Positions 60,301-64,000 of a stretch of 64,000 nt of DNA are shown piece after piece; within the stretch, counting starts at the first letter, position 1; each line of letters opens with the position of its first letter. The DNA lies in the NCBI GenBank assembly GCA_037953625.1, contig CM075652.1:30436501-30500500 (forward strand), in the 5' to 3' direction. This DNA comes from Crotalaria pallida (Eukaryota > Streptophyta > Magnoliopsida > Fabales > Fabaceae). The position numbers were made by a program, and so were the translations under genes. Below the pieces are notes generated by a model. That model was not told where the DNA came from. It was given only the letters and a program-made list of their open reading frames with translations, and did no database searches.

Positions 60301-60466
60301 ACATTTTTGTACAAAATAACCATATAAAAATATATCTCAAATTTATTTATATAAAACACATAATGTACAAAAACTAAAACCTTCAAAACTAATATAAATC
60401 AATTATAAAATAATTGTTATAATTAATTTCTTGGTTATTTGGGCGACGAAAATTAGGGGTGTTACA
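57354..60466 (-). repeat. 5' LTR of element B (3113 bp)
   Basis: Near-identical partner of 50469-53582. Palindrome pairs centre on 60192.5/60171.5, 59105.5/59084.5 and 58727.5/58706.5. The intron-like span runs 59521 to 57785 (1737 bp, identical length to the 3' copy). Confidence 0.93.
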
Positions 60467-60471
60467 ATTTT

Positions 60472-61887
60472 ATATATACTTTGTGTATTATTCAATGTTA
60501 ATTTTAAACAAAGAAGATTTTCTACCTAATATTGAAAGGGATGTTGAAAATACTATACACTTCCTTATTAACTAAGTATCAAATTAAAATTTTCAAGGTT
60601 AATTATCTTGTGTTCTTTGCATGGCAATTTTTAATTTCAAGTCTTTCCTCTATTATACTTATATTCTTCGATGTAAACTTCTCCTTAAAGAAAATTTTGC
60701 AAAGGAAAGACTTGTAGTTTTAATTAACTAAAGCTTTGTGTGAAAAGCCACCCATTTCCTACATATATATGGTTGAAGTATATCTATTTATGTAATATTT
60801 TCCATCCCTCTTTATAAACCTCTATTAGATTGGTTTTCAAAAGAATAACTCATATACCTATTTTTCATAGCAACTCCTATTTTCAATTACATCACACATA
60901 ATGCACTCTTTGACTTTGATTCTTTTTAAAGGAAAATTTTTAGGAAAGAATGAAATCATAACTTTTAAAATGCTTTCTATGAATTTGTAGCTTTAATTCA
61001 AGATGTATATACATACCAAAATTTTATAACTTCTAAACTTAGTAACTTTGGGTTAGAGTTTGAACTTATTTTCTTAATTAGCAATCAACCATGTTTTGAG
61101 TTGTTTTTTTTTTCAAATGTGTAAGTGCTGTGTACCATTTAGGATACTAGGCACATCATTCCTCATAATATAAATTTCAAAATCTTTCAAATTTCTATTT
61201 AATTCAATTCAATTCAAGGAAAGGCTACCTTAGTGTGTATTGATTGTCTTCACATACTTGTGTTGAGTTGATGTTTTACTTTCTTTTATAAAAGGTACTT
61301 TTGATAAAAATTTCAAATAATACTCCTTGTAGTGGGTTTAAGTTAACCTTGCTTGGAATTTCAAACAAAATAATATTTTAAAGTTTTGTGGGCATGTCAG
61401 TTATTTCTCTTGATTGTGTTTGAATTATAACTTTGTCGTGTTAACTTCTCTTATTGATAAATGCTTGATGCTTTTGTTCCTCTTCGAATACGTTATGTAT
61501 GACTGTCTGTTTAAAATGTCTCTCTGATGCTAATATTATAATTTTAATATATGTGTCTTAATGAATGATGATATGTTATAAGTGAATTTAGGACTATTTG
61601 CTTCTCTGTTGTGATTAGTTGGATCATATTAGGCTTCCTAGGATTGAACCTCAATGATGTAGTAGGACTTCTTGTAAGAAGGAGCCTCATTAGTAGTAGG
61701 GTAGTTATGTTATAGAAACCCAACTGAAGTTGTGATCTAAGTGGGGGAGCAAATCCCCAAAGGCATAACCATCTTGTTGTCTAGGATAAGATCCACCCTA
61801 TTGTTTGAGTATATAGCTCTATATCTCTCTTATTTCTTTAAACTCAGTCGAATATCGGGGACGAAATTCATATAAGAGGGGGAGTAT
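60472..61887 (+). other. element A interior, right part, ending in the polypurine tract
   Basis: Non-coding. It ends ATCGGGGACGAAATTCATAT then AAGAGGGGGAGTAT, the usual text before a Ty3 3' LTR. Confidence 0.82.
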
Positions 61888-63495
61888 TGTAACATCCTCA
61901 ATTTTATAAAATCGTTAGGTGCATTGGTTAGTAGGATTTTGATAAGCGTGGTAATCTCAGCAAGTTTTTGATTTATTTGGTTAGAAGCATTATGGGGTGT
62001 TTAGAATGTGTTTAGGATATAGGATTTAGCTAAGTGTAGAATTGTATAAGCTAAGGGTAGACTAGAATGTGTTTAGAACGTAGATTTTGGCTAAGGGTAA
62101 GTTGGTATGGGTTAGGAGTGGCTTAGAAATCATTAGAATGCATTAGAAAAAGGAAAACTGCAGCTGATAATCGATTAACAGAGGAGTTAATCGATTTACC
62201 ATTTATCCCTTCTCAGGCATTAATCGATTAATGGACAGATTAATCGATTAAGAATTTCAACCCTATTAGCCATTAATCGATTAAGTGCAGGATTAATCGA
62301 TTAAACTTGCGCAGTCATCAGGTGTTAATCGATTAACCAAAGTGGTTAATCGATTAACCACTGATTATTCAGACTTAAAACACGATTTCAATGTGTTGAT
62401 GCTCATTGTTTTCCTCTTCTTCTTCATGAGTTCCTCTTTTCTATCAACCCTAAGTTCTTCCAATCTTCAAATCAACACCAAAGCACACCAAATTAACACC
62501 TGATAATCATTCCCCATAAAGTTCCTATCAATTTCCACCCTTAAATTCTCAAGTTCATCACTCTCTCTCAAAAACCCCAAATTCAACCCCAAACCCTAAC
62601 TCTCTCAATCCTTCACATAGAGTTTGATAATCATCAAGGGAAGCTTAGGAAATGTTTAAGGGCAAGGATTAGGAGACTAAGGAGCTAGGATTGGAGCTTG
62701 GTGAGTGGGTTCCAAGAAAACCCCAATTTCTCCGCTTCTCTCCAAGAGGTAAGGGGGAGTACTTTGGTTTAAATTAGGGAAAGGGTTTAATGATAATAAT
62801 AGGGTCATAATTAGGTGTATGTTGATATGTGTATGTGTGACTTGTATGTTTAATGTGAAATTATATGTTATGAATTAGGGTGTATGTTAGTTAATGATTT
62901 GTTATAAGTGAATGATTCAATTAAGGAATGAATTCTATGTTTAAGTGTTATGGAATTAAATGAATGAAATGTTATTGTTAATGTTATGGATGTTGTTATG
63001 TTTGAATTTATTATTTATAAAGCATGGCCAATTCCCTAAGTTAGAGAACCCAACCAAATTGTTATAAAGTATTAAAAGGTTTGATTATCAAAAGCAACCT
63101 AAAATGAACTAGAAATATGTGCATTCAAGGAGTAAGGTGGACGTTAGGGGTACGAGGAAAAAAATACGTATAACGTGAAGGCAAGAGTGACTAGATTGTG
63201 CCATTGAAACAATCGCCGAGAATTGTTGTGGAAAACTTTGATCTCCCAAAGGACACGGGTTCGCAACCCGTGTTGGGGATTGGTTTTATGCAACCATAAT
63301 AATTCTGTCAATTACTTTGGCTTTTCGTGGCCAGTTGAGGGTGATTTCTGCTAAAGCCAATTTGGACGAATCAAACCAAATTGTACGAGGAACCCTCCTT
63401 TGGGGAGTGTGTGAAGTACTGAGCAAGCGGGTAAGTGAGGAACCTTCCTAAGGGGATGTGAAGCACCCAAACAGGGGTTGAGAAATGCTTACTTC
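61888..63495 (+). repeat. 3' LTR of element A, truncated by another LTR
   Basis: TGTAACATCCTC at 61888; it matches the 5' LTR for 1.6 kb up to GAAATGCTTACTTC. Four palindrome pairs (TCGA centres 62172.5/62192.5, 62225.5/62245.5, 62278.5/62298.5 and 62330.5/62351.5) and the donor at 62749 are kept. Confidence 0.9.
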
Positions 63496-64000
63496 TGTGA
63501 CACTCTCTTCCTTAAATAAATAGAGTCTGTATTTTAAAATAATATGGACTTGCGTTTAATGGAGAATTTGGAGAAAATAATGAATGACTTTATTACCATA
63601 CATATAATATATCTAACATTGTGATAGCATAAGTTGGGTTTTCATTTATAAATATTAAAACTTCCCAAATCAGCATTAAAATCTTTTCTTTCGAATAAAA
63701 TAGCATAATTATCAGAGTAAGCGGAATTTGAATAAAATAGTGACCTTGATTTGATAATCCACAAACTATTTCATATATAAAGATATATATATCCATACCA
63801 TAATATAACATGAAGGTATCAAAGTACACCAAGGTCAAAGTCGAGGTAGCAGAAGTTCATAAAATACAAGTCCATGATAAAATACTAAAAGAAAAGACCG
63901 CTTCACTGAGATCTCTCAAAAATATATACAATATATAAATAGAGCAAAATATGAAATCCCAGCAGTGGTCTGATGATCCTCCTCCATAGCATAATCCTCC
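63496..64000 (-). repeat. LTR end of a further element inserted in A's 3' LTR
   Basis: The plus strand reads TGTGACACTCTCTTCC from 63496. The layout resembles the right-hand edge of element B's LTR (TGTAACACTCC .. GCGGAA), so it is probably the U5 end of a minus-strand LTR related to B. The rest lies outside the window. ACTTC (63491-63495) would be the target duplication. Confidence 0.65.

Larger units (their letters stand above)
50469..60466 (-). mobile_element. element B: young minus-strand Ty3/gypsy element with decayed pol, ATTTT target duplication
   Basis: ATTTT flanks both ends (50464-50468 and 60467-60471). The LTRs, 57354-60466 (5') and 50469-53582 (3'), are each about 3.11 kb and differ at roughly 30-35 sites by eye (about 1 percent). 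The primer site TGGTATCAGAGCAATGG (57347-57331) and a polypurine tract (AAGTGGGGGAGTAG next to 53583) are present. The 3.77-kb interior has only broken pol text. A recent insertion with dead genes implies that another element supplied the enzymes. Confidence 0.93.
45780..63495 (+). mobile_element. element A: non-coding (LARD-like) LTR retrotransposon, host of element B
   Basis: The 5' LTR 45780-48270 is followed by the primer site TGGTATCAGAGCAATGG (48274-48290). The 3' LTR starts at 61888 after the polypurine tract TATAAGAGGGGGAGTAT. The interior is about 3.6 kb once element B (50469-60466) is removed, and shows no gag or pol text, so A needs enzymes from elsewhere. The LTRs differ at roughly 3 percent by eye, more than B's LTRs, as expected for the outer element of a nest. 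A itself sits two bases after the end of the LTR at 45777. Its 3' LTR is cut at 63495 by another LTR. Confidence 0.88.

Noticed and set aside
9593..62352. A regulatory link between the WOX protein here and the TAATCGATTA palindromes
   Set aside because: TAAT half-sites fit many homeodomain proteins, other families use CCGG or CTCGAG cores, and nothing here ties them to this gene.

Overview
This is eudicot nuclear DNA, AT-rich and packed with retrotransposons, probably from a legume. The legume guess rests on WOX protein similarity and on palindrome-bearing LTRs of a kind I associate with legumes; it is inference. There are no bacterial-type operons, CRISPR arrays, rRNA genes or tRNA genes. 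I recognise one complete host gene: a two-exon WUSCHEL-related homeobox gene of the WOX11/12 type on the minus strand (35298-37036, 284 codons).

Layout. 1-2867: end of a plus-strand LTR. 3703-8293: truncated minus-strand Ty3/gypsy element. 8294-19914: plus-strand Ty3 chromovirus-like element, broken by a solo LTR (9213-12027, target duplication GAAAA) and by a composite LTR insertion (14676-19202, duplication TGGAG). 20440-21762 and 25517-25790: RNase H-like and Ty1/copia remnants. The copia remnant is split by a young LTR element (21763-25511, duplication GGAGC) that carries a 701-codon ORF and a captured piece of a plant nitrite reductase gene. 26766-34595: small elements, namely a Mutator-like foldback, a solo LTR with a Stowaway-like MITE inside, a tRNA-type SINE and two more foldbacks. 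35298-37160: WOX gene and its promoter. 38578-39251: poly(A) retroposon. 41330-64000: nested LTR elements. A solo LTR (42059-44869) sits in a partial LTR. A non-coding, LARD-like element A (45780 to beyond 63495) contains the whole minus-strand element B (50469-60466, duplication ATTTT), and another LTR starts inside A's 3' LTR at 63496.

Three patterns run across the window. (1) Several unrelated-looking LTR families carry pairs of CpG-centred palindromes whose centres are always 20 or 21 bp apart; I count 23 pairs. (2) The long LTRs share an intron-like layout: a donor (mostly GAG|GTAAG), then a family-specific tandem-repeat array, then a pyrimidine-rich stretch ending in AG|G. (3) All three Ty3-type pol remnants have lost the catalytic aspartate pair, each by a different lesion, although element B and the nitrite-reductase element moved recently. 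This points to mobilisation in trans.
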